Below, in pieces: positions 54,641 to 64,000 of a stretch of 64,000 nt of DNA. Each line of letters opens with the position of its first letter. Positions within the stretch are counted from its first letter, which is position 1. The stretch is from the NCBI GenBank assembly GCA_947462335.1, contig OX381714.1, forward strand, positions 21,672,618-21,736,617. The letters are read 5' to 3'. Below the pieces are notes generated by a model, which saw nothing but the letters and a program-made list of their open reading frames with translations, was not told the origin of the DNA and ran no database searches. A program made the translations under genes and the position numbers. This stretch comes from Harmothoe impar. Taxonomy: Eukaryota > Annelida > Polychaeta > Phyllodocida > Polynoidae.

Positions 54641-55664
54641 TTGTAGAAGATTGACCATGAGGCGGATAGACGTAATACTGCTGGATCTGCTTATTTATAA
54701 ACCAGCCTACATGTTGTAACCATTGGGTAGAGGCACACAGTATTACTGGATCTACTTGGAGCATTGGGCAAAGACACACTTCACGAATGGTTCTGCTTGG
54801 AGACTGATTCCGTTTACTATTACCCGGGTGTGTGTGTGTGATGTTGTCATGGCAACCAGAGACATTGGGCTCAGGGTGATGGGTCACTCAGATCCCATCC
54901 CTTATAGACCCCCCCCTCCCCCCCCCCCCCACTACTTCACCCCTATCCCCCACACACCAGGCTATCTCATTGAGGAATGTCATGCCTGGCTGTCCTCTAC
55001 CATAAGATGCATCCATAGTAGCTAACCATGTATATTATATGGAAATAGAATTGTTCAAAATGACACAAAATTAATTTCAACTTAGCTCATAGCAGTAACA
55101 CAACAGTTTGATATACCCTGTCCATATGTAATTATACACGACTGACGTACCCTGGGCTAGCGTGTATAGGTATTGCATAGCGACACTAAAATAGTGAATA
55201 CTTGATGGAATTAGTCTATGTTTTGCGAAATATAAAAGAGTCTAGCCGTGAGCTGTAACTTCTGCTGGCTCTCCTATGCATAATAACATAAGCGTTGGTG
55301 GTATACATTCTTGTCCAGTTGTAATTCCATAGATTTCCTTAAGCATGATTCAGCTTTGTGAGTGAACCTCCCCCAACATGCTAAGATGCTTGGGGAGCGA
55401 CCCCGGTAGTCATGGAAACAGGGGCGGGTAGCATGTCACATGACAGGCCACGTGACAGGTCAACCGTCGAACTGAAGATGGCGGATTCCTGAGGGATTCT
55501 TGCCATTGATTTCTGGTGAGCCGTCAGAAAAAGTGCCTCTCTGGGGGTCAACTTGCTCGTCTCCTAGCATCTCTCAGGGCATCACTCTGGCCGACTCTGT
55601 CCCTCTGTCCCTTGCCTCTGTCTGTTTTTGTCTGTCTGGGGAGTCTGGATGGAGGGGGGGGGGG
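54641..55664. other. Non-coding stretch
   Basis: No gene is supported. There are C runs at 54909-54930. Confidence 0.4.
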
Positions 55665-55845
55665 GTCCCCATTTCCCATGTCGATTTTAAGAAATGACTA
55701 TGTCGCCCTGTCGATTTTAAGAAATGGCCATGTCACCCTGTCGATTTTAAGAAATGGCCATGTCCCATGTCACTATCTCTGATTTTCCTCATGTCGCATG
55801 TCACTAGGCCCCAAAACGGCCATGTCGCCGTGTCGAGTTAGTGGT
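55665..55845. repeat. Tandem CTGTCGATTTTAAGAAATGG repeat
   Basis: Three units of about 29-30 bp: GTCGATTTTAAGAAATG followed by GCCATGTCNCCCT. Further decayed relatives (CATGTCGCATGTCACTAGG, CATGTCGCCGTGTCGAG) extend to 55845. Similar words occur at four other places. Confidence 0.75.
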
Positions 55846-56659
55846 CCACACCCATTGTCTGTCTGTCTCACTCTCTGAGACATGATATCGGGTATTTCTT
55901 AAATTCTACAAAGGACATGATAGGTTCTTATTTCTTAAATCTAAGTGACACGGGATATTATGTGTTTCTTTGAATCAACACGCGACTGCCAACATGAGGA
56001 ATTCCTTGTCTCTCTGTCTATTTCTCTATATATGATCTATGTTCTGTCTATCACCTGTCTCTGCCTGTCTCTATATCTCTGCTCCTGTATATATCAGTCA
56101 CTATCTGTGTGTCTGTCTGTGGCTTTATTCCATCTCCTTCCCTCGCAGGGTTTCCTGGGGGAATACTTTAAGTGATTTCTTTTGAGCTATCACCAAGTAA
56201 AAAACGCTCTCAAAGGTCAAGCTGTGGTTATTGAATCGGATGGCATTCCTGTCCTGGCGTCCCCCAGCTCCCGCTCCTGTAGTTGATGTTCGTGAATGCC
56301 CTCCCTGGGGTCCGTAAAAAGGCAGCCTTTGTCGATTTGATTTTAATTGAAGACGTTTTAAAAGCAAGAGGTTTGACTGAGGCGTCATCTTGAATTTGAT
56401 CCCTCGCGGAGCAGTGGAGAAATCAGAAAAAGAACTCGCATACAAGTTCTTTTTTAAATTTATATTACTACTGTTTAAAAGGAAGACGATGTCGACTCCT
56501 CAAAGCCGTGTGTGGCGGGGGGGGGGGGCACCCTTCGATTCTGTATATGGAAGAATATAGATAATTCGCAGAAAGGGGAGATTCTTTTTTTAGACTGCTC
56601 AACCCCCAAACCCCTTTCGTACAGCCGCAATAGCTTGTAATCATTATGAGACAGGCTAT
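55846..56659. other. Non-coding stretch
   Basis: No gene is supported. CTGTCT-rich sequence at 55.86 and 56.0-56.13 kb and a G run at 56516-56528. Confidence 0.4.
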
Positions 56660-56661
56660 GA

Positions 56662-56920
56662 ATAACCCTCTAAGGGCAGCAGGGTGCTTTAATGCACGAT
56701 GCCCTTTTGTTGTCATGATGCATGAATGAAGCCGTGAAGAGTAACTGGCTGTGCTGCTCTCGTGTATCATACCAACCCTATAGGGGTTGATACCCTCCCG
56801 ACGGGTCGGCATGATGCACCAATGTAGTATTGGCGAGTCACTCTGGCACTGCTTTGGTCCACCATGACGACAGATCAACACGAGGCCTTGAGATATCATG
56901 CTGTCCTCAAAGAGTTAAAC
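56662..56920. mobile_element. Near-complete AAGGGCAGCA / ATGATGCA family element, 259 bp
   Basis: Begins AATAACCCTCTAAGGGCAGC and ends, other strand, GTTTAACTCTTTGAGGACAG. The interior contains CATGATGCATGAATG and GGTCGGCATGATGCACC. Longer than the 24.3-kb copy because of an extra internal palindrome. Confidence 0.75.
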
Positions 56921-58921
56921 TGGATGCAGATTAGCTGGGAGTCATGGGCTGGTTGAGTCTAGTCCCTCTGGACGCTGTTTTAGTCGTGGTTGCCATGGTA
57001 ACACCAGGATTTATCACGGTAACGGGTTCCCATATTACCCGGTGTGTCAGTGATGGCTGATAGAGACGTCAAACGTCCCGCAATCACACCCCGGGTACAC
57101 GGGACAGCCAACGGGTTCAGCCATCACTTTGATGGCTCTACACCCCTAAATCCGACACAGCAGCATGAGTATCTTTGGGGCTCAATGACAAACAACAGGA
57201 AGAATAAAAGATATAGGCATTTCCTAAGATTGACGGAGCGATATTTTCCCCTCGTGTCACTCATCCTCATGTCGAATTAAAGACATTCCCATGTCAGCAT
57301 GTCGAATTTAGTAGCCTATAGACTACCCATAATGCTGAGGAAGCGATGAGGGGTCCTGATTAGTTGACAGCGTAGCTGCATGGCCCCTATGGTGTATTGG
57401 CACCCTTTTGAGTAATATCGGCCTCAGAAGCACCCCCCCCCTCCCTGCATCACACAGCATTGATACCTCATATTGGGAGTGATTTGTACTCATCATTCTC
57501 CAAGCAGATGCAGAGTCAGCAGTTATTTCCTACTGATGGGCAGTTTGCATGCAGATATCTGCTTGGTGTGGGCTATATTACCGTCGTCCAAGTTGTTATG
57601 AGGTCATTGCAGCTTTGATGCTACTAGGGTGCATGCTGGAGACATGGATTAAAAGCGACCAAAGGCAAGGCCAACCTCCTCGTGGGTTTAGAGTTATTAT
57701 TCACATTGTTCACATTACTACCTATCGAGAGTCAGCCAGGTTGAGTGTCAGGCAAGACAATTCTTCGTAGTAGAGTCAGCCTGACTTTCTTTCCAGCATT
57801 GCCTGGCCTTCATTGTTGAACCCTATGTGGAGAAAATGCTGGACTCACATTGGCATGGACGTCATGCGATGCTGGAACATCTTGACAGTCAAAGTCAGCC
57901 TGACGTTCACAAGCAGGTTGTTCTGGAAACGCATGCCTGACTCTGAGTCCAGGTGACTCTGACATTTTTCTCCGTGTTGTGTATGCGGTGACTAGACAGT
58001 GTTTTGTAGGTTGACAGAGAGTAATCATAAGGGCGATACATGTGTACATAACAATAAATGTCTAAGATAACCACGCTCTATTCCATGCATCATTTTACAT
58101 GTGTTACATCTGTCCATCTTTAATTCCACACGAGAAACTGGGTGCGTGAGGGACGGAAAAGGAGGTTATGATCACTGGTGTGGGTAGCATGCATATCTTA
58201 ATGATACTGGAGGTATCCCCACTCTCACCTTGATAACCTCACTATCGATGTACCATCCTTCTCCTGCCGCCCCCCCCCCCCCACACTTGCCGATACCCCA
58301 ACCCCGGGGGTGGTCGCACCAGGTCTTCATCTAACCCCACAGCAGGTACCTGTCTGGGGTACACCTTCACTTACCTTTGATCATGTTGTGGAAAGCTGGA
58401 TATGTAAAAACACTTCTCATATCAGTTACTCATATCCTTATGTATACACTTCTATACCAATCATCCACAACGTTTTGGCCTGCCTTTGGCCTTCATGGTG
58501 AGCTATTTTTAAGGTTTTAAAATAGTTTTATTGATCTTCTTACAATACATGTATACAAAAAAGTGGTTAGGAAAAATCAATATGTATATCAAAAATATCA
58601 TTCACTATCCAATCATCAGATTAGCATCCTTGGTGAGATTTGCCTTCTTGCTGAGATTTACCTGCAGGGGGAAATTAGCACTCTCTATGGAATCTGCCTT
58701 CTCAGTAAGATTAACTTTCTCAGTGCGAACTTCAATAGCATATAGCACAAACCATCCGATGTACAACCTGTCAAATACAATTCAATAAAGATTCGCAGCT
58801 AGTGGGATCTCAGAGCGGACATTCAGAAGTGTTACTATTATTGACCACACACTATGTCGACTTTCCCATCCCTGATACTAGTACCCACGGTTCACCATGT
58901 TGCCTCCGCTTGTTGTTGTAG
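56921..58921. other. Non-coding stretch; AGTCAGCCTGACT palindromes at 57.73-57.97 kb
   Basis: The part 57730-57970 repeats GAGTCAGCC, AGTCAGCCTGAC and GGACTCACA words exactly as inside element C at 3.2-4.3 kb, so it is a fragment of that family. GGTTGCCATGGTAACACC at 56989-57006 is another X-box-like palindrome. No gene is supported before the exon at 58922. Confidence 0.5.
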
Positions 58922-59049
58922 ATGAGCGGTGTCGGTTCCATGAGAACGAGGCCGTGTGTGACGTCATGATTGCGGCCCGGTTCCCGGTTACCATGCAGGC
59001 CACCATCAACCCCTGCAGCAAACCTGTGGATGTCACCTTCCAGCTCCAG
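58922..59049 (+). CDS. Internal exon of a secreted or membrane protein
   Basis: The acceptor CCGCTTGTTGTTGTAG ends at 58921 and the donor CAG|GTAAGG starts at 59050. In phase 1 the exon reads DERCRFHENEAVCDVMIAA, then FPVTMQATINPCSKP, ending VTFQLQ, with no stop. The first codon is completed by one base from the previous exon; G from the exon at 20884 gives Asp, so the two join cleanly, placing this text right after the signal peptide. Three Cys in about 30 residues fit an extracellular domain. CpG and codon-like composition stand out from the flanks. I do not recognise the family. Confidence 0.7.
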
Positions 59050-59514
59050 GTAAGGCAATTCTATTTGACAAAAAATGAAAAACATAACCTCTATTACTAC
59101 TTCTTTCTCCCCCCACCCATATTCGTCCCTCACGCCCTGACCTAGTTTTCCCTCTCATTGTGATAGAATTAAGTCTCCGCTGCTTTCAAAATCAAATGTC
59201 CAAAATGAGAATTGAGTGAGACGCCAACCCTTATAGCCTCAATCTCCAGATCGAACTGTTGGAGAAATAGGCAATCTAGCAGGCCCCCACCCTATACCCT
59301 CCCCCACCAGCACCACAGCTAAGATGGGAGATACACAGAGATGGGGAATGTCATGTTATGGCTTTGTGAGCCGCTCTCATGCAACCCTGATTCCCCCTGT
59401 GAGTTGCCGGTGTATTAGGACAGATATATGCAGCTTCATGTGATATGTTCCCGGGTCTACTGTAGAGGGGGGGACTGGTTTGGATAGTATGGTAGTTATG
59501 AAAAACACGTCTTC
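59050..59514. other. Non-coding stretch, start of the next intron
   Basis: No gene is supported. Confidence 0.4.
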
Positions 59515-60200
59515 GTGCATAATGCCAACGTTGAAATCCTGCCCGAAGGGTCGGCATGATGCAGGAATGCAGCTCTGAGAAGTGCAGTGTAGTTCATGGC
59601 AGTAAATCTACTGTCCAAAATGGGGAAATGAAACCTGACACCGACAGTGTCTGTGGTCACCAGGACATTGAGACAAGAAGAGGTACAGGGGCCCAGTGTA
59701 GGTTATATAAGAGGTTGGTGTAAGAGATGAGTTAGATAGGCCGCTCTCCCGAACTAGACTGAAGTAGGCTCACAGGCTGCATTCATGGATCTCATAAGAG
59801 CAAAGGGCATAATGCACTATCACTAGCATGCGGCCTTAAGAACGCTAAAGGCATCAGTGTGTGGGTGAATTCATTGAAATCAGGTTATTTCATCCTCTGT
59901 CTTGCTCTTGTGTTTGGCTCCTGCGCTGCGCAACACCTAGAAGTTTATTTAATGTCAGATATTGGTAACATACACTGTCCGGACCTCATTAGTTACTGTA
60001 TGGGCATGGTTGGCAGGCTCCAACCCTCTGAGTACGGCATGATACCTCAGGGCACCGTGCTGGTGCATCATGCCGGGACTACAAGGTCAGCATGATGCGT
60101 GCATGCAGTCCTGAATGCACCCTGGTGACTATCTCATCCTTCATGCATCATCACGACGACAAGTGCATTAAAGCGTTATGCTGCCCTTACAGGGTCAATA
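59515..60200. repeat. Partial AAGGGCAGCA / ATGATGCA family copies
   Basis: Pieces at 59515-59585 (GGGTCGGCATGATGCAGG), 59765-59850 (CATAATGCACTATC, GCGGCCTTAAG) and 60030-60200 (GGTGCATCATGCCGGG, GTCAGCATGATGCGTGC, GTTATGCTGCCCTTACAGGG). Confidence 0.6.
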
Positions 60201-60589
60201 TCGTCAGAGCATTCCTTACTTAGTCTGCCAAAGGAGTCGTTAATGGGTGAACCTGTCCGCCTATAATGGACGGCCAACCTTTATCTTTTTAGCTGTGGGC
60301 TAGAGTACAAGGGGAATGTAGCAGCGCCATTTACCGTGAGAAACTAAACCGGCAACAGTCTTTTCATCTACTGCAGAGAATTCTGTCTGAAAGTCTCATT
60401 CCATCTACTAAAGACATGCTTATTGACATATCAAACTTGTCAATATGATAAAGATCATATATTATAAATATTGATATAGTGAGACATCCCTGGTATAAAA
60501 CCGAAGGTATTACACAGCCTCTACATTACAAGACGGTAGCCATAAATAATGTATCAATTTATGTCTGAGTGTCCAACAGGGGGACAAGA

Positions 60590-61160
60590 GACTGAGTACC
60601 AGTGAGGCAGTCAGCAGACTGTCTGCATGGGAGGGAGGACTCATTACGGCCACTGGGAAGCGGCCAGCAGTTACATCCATGTTGTATAATGGGATTCAGC
60701 TGAGGGGAGTGAGACGCCCGTTAAGGGCAGCAAGCTGCATTGAGGCACTATGGTATTCGTTATCAGCATGATGCCTGCATGCAGCCTTATCCCACCTGGT
60801 TGAGACACCGGATGCACTAAATATTCCTTTGATAAACTATGCCCTTTAGTTGTCATGATTCATAAATGAAGCCCTGCGGAGTAACTCGCCATTGATGCAT
60901 CATGCCTTAGTACCATACGGATCTGGTTGATAAACTCCCAGAGGATCATCATAGTTACATGTGGTATACTTAGCAGCGCTGTGATGAGTTGCTGCTGATG
61001 CTGATGTTGTGTATCATGGCGACACATAAACAATTACCTCGAAGCATTCCCTCAAAGGGCTGTGTACCTCTGTCTGCCTGCCATTATGTCAGAGACAGTA
61101 GAAGTACATGTATTGTGTATCTGTATGTCATACAGCACTTGTATAGTTCATCACAAACTA
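60590..61160. repeat. Local duplication, unit 1
   Basis: Contains GGGAAGCGGCCAGCAGTTA at 60655, GGGATTCAGCTGAGG at 60691, TTAAGGGCAGCAAGCTGC (family element) and, near 61090, AGAGACAGTAGAAGTAC and CATACAGCACTTG. All occur in the same order in unit 2, about 0.8-0.95 kb further on. Confidence 0.65.
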
Positions 61161-61544
61161 AACTGAATCAACTATGTCACTTAGAGAGGGTCAAATAGGA
61201 CTAGACACAAGCGCTGCAATGTTGTACATGCACTGCATAATTCCGTATGAAAACCCCATTCCGTTGTTTAGTTATAATTATCTGGACCTGTTTAGATGCC
61301 ATGGCTTTGAATTACAGCCAGTTGTGAATAAGCACCAGGGGTAGAGTGGGATGTAATAGTGTTAATGCACTTAAACGCTAGTCTCAAATAAGCGCTGGTC
61401 TTGTGTAAGTGCTGGGGATACTTGAAAGTATTACTGTTTTTGCACCTCCTTATAACTCCAATAATAGATAAACGTTGTCCGGCCAATGATACCCTATCCC
61501 TTTAAATTTGAGTGTATGGGGGGGGGGTACAACAGGCAAATTTA

Positions 61545-61955
61545 CGGTGAGACACTAAACAGACAGTGTCTGGGGTGGGGGGTGGACTGGGGGCTCATTA
61601 GCGCGCTGGGAAGCGGCCAGCAGTTAAATTGATGTTGTGTAATAGGATTCAGCTGAAGGTAGTGAGAAGCCGTTAAGGGCAGCAAGGTGCTGGGGGGCAC
61701 TATGTCCTTGGTCAGCATGATGCTGGTAACTCACCATTGCTGCATTTAAGCAGCATACAGACTGGGTTGATACACACCTGACGTGTCTGCATGATACTCC
61801 AATGTAGCGCTGATGCTGCACTAGTGCATCATGACAACAACTGAAAATTAAACCTTGAATATCATGTCATCCTTAAAGAACTGTAAGAGACAGTAGAGCT
61901 CCATCTACTGTGTGCCAGTATAGTATACAGCACATGTGGAGCTCATCACAGCAGG
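61545..61955. repeat. Local duplication, unit 2
   Basis: GGGAAGCGGCCAGCAGTTA at 61609, GGATTCAGCTGAAGG, TTAAGGGCAGCAAGGTGC, then AGAGACAGTAGAGCTCC and ATACAGCACATG. It is shorter than unit 1 by internal deletion and about 75-85 percent similar in the shared blocks by eye. Confidence 0.65.
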
Positions 61956-62829
61956 CAGACACAGACGCTGCTGCTGGGGCTATTGGACATTATACTGTAA
62001 TGGAACATGCAGATAGTTCCACTTTTAATATTAATTAGTACACTGGAGCCAGCCATATTCACTATCACTTTACATTTCAAGAGCAGTTGAGTAGATGGGA
62101 GTGAACATTTGTAGTATAGCTAGCTAGGAGATATAAAAATGTGTATAGTAGGTTTTAAAAAGTCCATCAAAAGCTAGGATGTTGACGACGGTAAAAAGAA
62201 TATTATGGAACCTAAAAACCCATCCTCTGTCAGCTCTTCCCGTCACTTCATCCATCTACATAGACTGACTATAAAGCACTCATGTTAATTGACTGCATTA
62301 CTATGTTCTATCTATCCTGATAATTTATGTCGCTTGATTATATTCTCCTTTAGCTCTGTTGGAGGAAATTTCAACTACTAACAGTAGTGCCTCAGTTCAG
62401 GTCATGTCCTCTAGCCCTTCTTGATGCAACACCTTTAAGGACTGCCCACTCCTGATATGGTCTACTGCAGTCCTCATCAAGTCGGTGCTAATCGTGAGAC
62501 CTGCTGCTTATGCCTTTTTCGTTTCTTCAGATGAATATGCCACAAAGGGGAGATGTTCTATGAGAGTTGGCCCTGGCTGTGGTTGGGCGGTGCCATATAT
62601 AGTCCGGTATCAGGCTAATCAGCTTGGGGCTCAATGTGCCCCATTTACCCGCTCAGATCAAGACATGGGGCAGCTTCCGACCTACTCGGATGTCTCCCAA
62701 GCCAAGTTATGCCCCCCCCCTCTGGCGATTTTAACTCACTGCTTCTTACATTCTGGCCTCTTGCCTCTTTTTGGTGACCAAATTAATCAGTGCCCAGCCA
62801 GGATTGGGACAAGGAGCGGCAAGAGCTGA
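61956..62829. other. Non-coding stretch with an unrecognised 114-codon frame
   Basis: The + strand is open at 62485-62829 (includes RPAAYAFFVSSDEYATKGR). No motif is known to me, and its first codon is not an ATG. It may be a fragment of an old retroelement. No other gene is supported. Confidence 0.25.
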
Positions 62830-63575
62830 GGCTGAGGGGGCAGCTCAGAATTCAGAACGGGGCAGCTCAGTGTGAGGGCAGTAGCTTAGGGTGAGATTGC
62901 AGCTGATGATAAGGGCAGCAGCTCGGATTGGGGGCAGTAGTTCAGGTTGAGGGTAGCATGTTAGAGTGAGAGTAGCAGCTCAGGCTGAGGGAGCGGCTCA
63001 TAATGAGGGTAGTAGCTTAGGATGAGAGAGCAGCTCATAGTGAGGGCAGTAGCTTATGGTGAGAGAATAACTCCGTGTAGATAGAACAGTAGCTTAGGAT
63101 GAGAGGCATGAGAGAGCAGCTCATGGTGAGTAGCAGTTCGGCCATGGTAAGGACAGCAGAAGAGTTAGAGTACGTATCAGACCAGATTTAAGGAGTAGCT
63201 TAAAGTGAGAGAAGCAGCTCATTGTGAGAGGACCAGCTCGTGGTGAGGTGGGCTACTCAACTGCATGGTTGAATGTAAGTGAGCAGCTCAGGATGTGGGA
63301 TGGGACATCTCAGGGTGAAGGAGGCAGCTTAGTGTGGCTATGGGTGAGAGCTGCTCCTCAGAGACAGGTAGCAGCTCAGGGAGAGGGAGCAGATCAGGGA
63401 GGGGGAGCAGCTCAGGGAGGGGGAGCAGCTCAGGGAGGGGGAGCAGCTCAGGGAGGGGGGAAGTTCAGGGAGGGGGGCAGTTCAAGATAGGTAAGCGGCT
63501 CGGGCAGAGGGGGGTAGCTCAAGGCGTGGGAGCAGCCCAGAGAAAGCGGGGAAGTAGCGCAGGGCGAGGGAGCAA
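62830..63575. repeat. Degenerate AGCAGCTCAGGG array, ending in an 18-bp minisatellite
   Basis: AGCAGCTCA or AGTAGCTTAGG words recur about thirty times at irregular 18-30 bp spacing. From 63370 to 63470 they become a regular 18-bp array, GGGGGAGCAGCTCAGGGA. Open frames of Ser/Gly/Arg repeats are by-products. Confidence 0.85.
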
Positions 63576-64000
63576 TTCATTACCAACGTTGATCATCTGA
63601 TCATAGTTAATTCTTGAATTGATTTCTGTGCCCATAGAGTTAGAACAGGTCAGGAATAGATTGCAGATTTTATAGTTTTAGCCCTCGTAATTGACCGTAA
63701 GTGGTTCCAAATAACTACAGGCAGCAGCTTACCAGAGGGAATATCCCAGTCTTATGCCATCCATAGAAAACAGGACCATCCCTCCCCCACCGGCCGCGGT
63801 AAACTTGGTTAGGGTGGCAGTGTGACCAATCAGTCAAGATCATATTCAACGCAGCTCAAACAAAAGGCAGGCTATTTAAGATGTCTGGCGGAAGGAGGCA
63901 CTGGGATGGGAGAGGGCACTATGAATACAAAGGACCCCTAATGAACAAGCTACAGGGAAAATGAAAAAATAATCAAGAAAATCACCGCTAGACACTCTCA
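63576..64000. other. Non-coding stretch
   Basis: No gene is supported up to the end of the window. Confidence 0.4.

Noticed and set aside
60291..60447. Possible next exon after TTTATCTTTTTAG, reading LWARVQGECSSAIYREKL
   Set aside because: Part of it (TTTACCGTGAGAAACTAAAC) recurs in repeat sequence at 61.54 kb, so it is more likely repetitive DNA with a chance acceptor.

Overview
The window is gene-poor, repeat-rich animal DNA. No bacterial operons, rRNA genes or CRISPR arrays were seen. The mixture of nested terminal-inverted-repeat (TIR) elements with TA or TAA target duplications, long C/G homopolymers, minisatellites, a non-LTR retrotransposon (LINE) and a Penelope-like element (PLE) fits a marine invertebrate. 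An amphioxus-like deuterostome is my best guess, at low confidence; nothing here fixes the species.

Host gene content is sparse. On the + strand I see a probable 5' region of one secreted or membrane protein gene: a CpG-rich candidate promoter/first exon (about 17.9-18.3 kb), an exon at 20544-20884 that ends in a signal peptide in phase 1, and an exon at 58922-59049 that continues it exactly in phase. If they belong together, they flank a ~38 kb intron holding most of the transposons. A separate partial reading frame leaves the window at its left edge (1-174, - strand).

The centrepiece is 24.5-35.0 kb: a two-ORF LINE on the - strand whose ORF2 endonuclease is split by a 5151-bp PLE. The PLE has an 18-bp target duplication, a 179-bp direct terminal repeat identical in both copies and a 109-bp perfect inverted repeat. 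It encodes an RGG-tailed ORF1 joined by a TGATG stop-start overlap to a reverse transcriptase/GIY-YIG ORF2 carrying one nonsense codon. Its 3' region has a hammerhead-ribozyme-like core.

The most unusual protein is the LINE ORF1: coiled coil, RRM-like region, then a recognisable NADAR (YbiA/DUF1768) domain and an acidic tail. NADAR proteins process ADP-ribose/NAD-derived glycosidic bonds, including removal of ADP-ribose from guanine. A retrotransposon RNA-binding protein carrying one suggests a counter to host ADP-ribosylation, which is an inference.

The rest is non-coding: a triple Russian-doll of TIR elements (1.8-5.5 kb), a dispersed 190-260 bp TIR family with about 15 copies (one with its 51-bp interior amplified in tandem), two related 210-320 bp elements, foldback palindromes, a TIR element carrying a 46-bp satellite, 15/18/30/50-bp minisatellites, a tRNA-like SINE head, and two clusters of nuclear-receptor-type half-sites.
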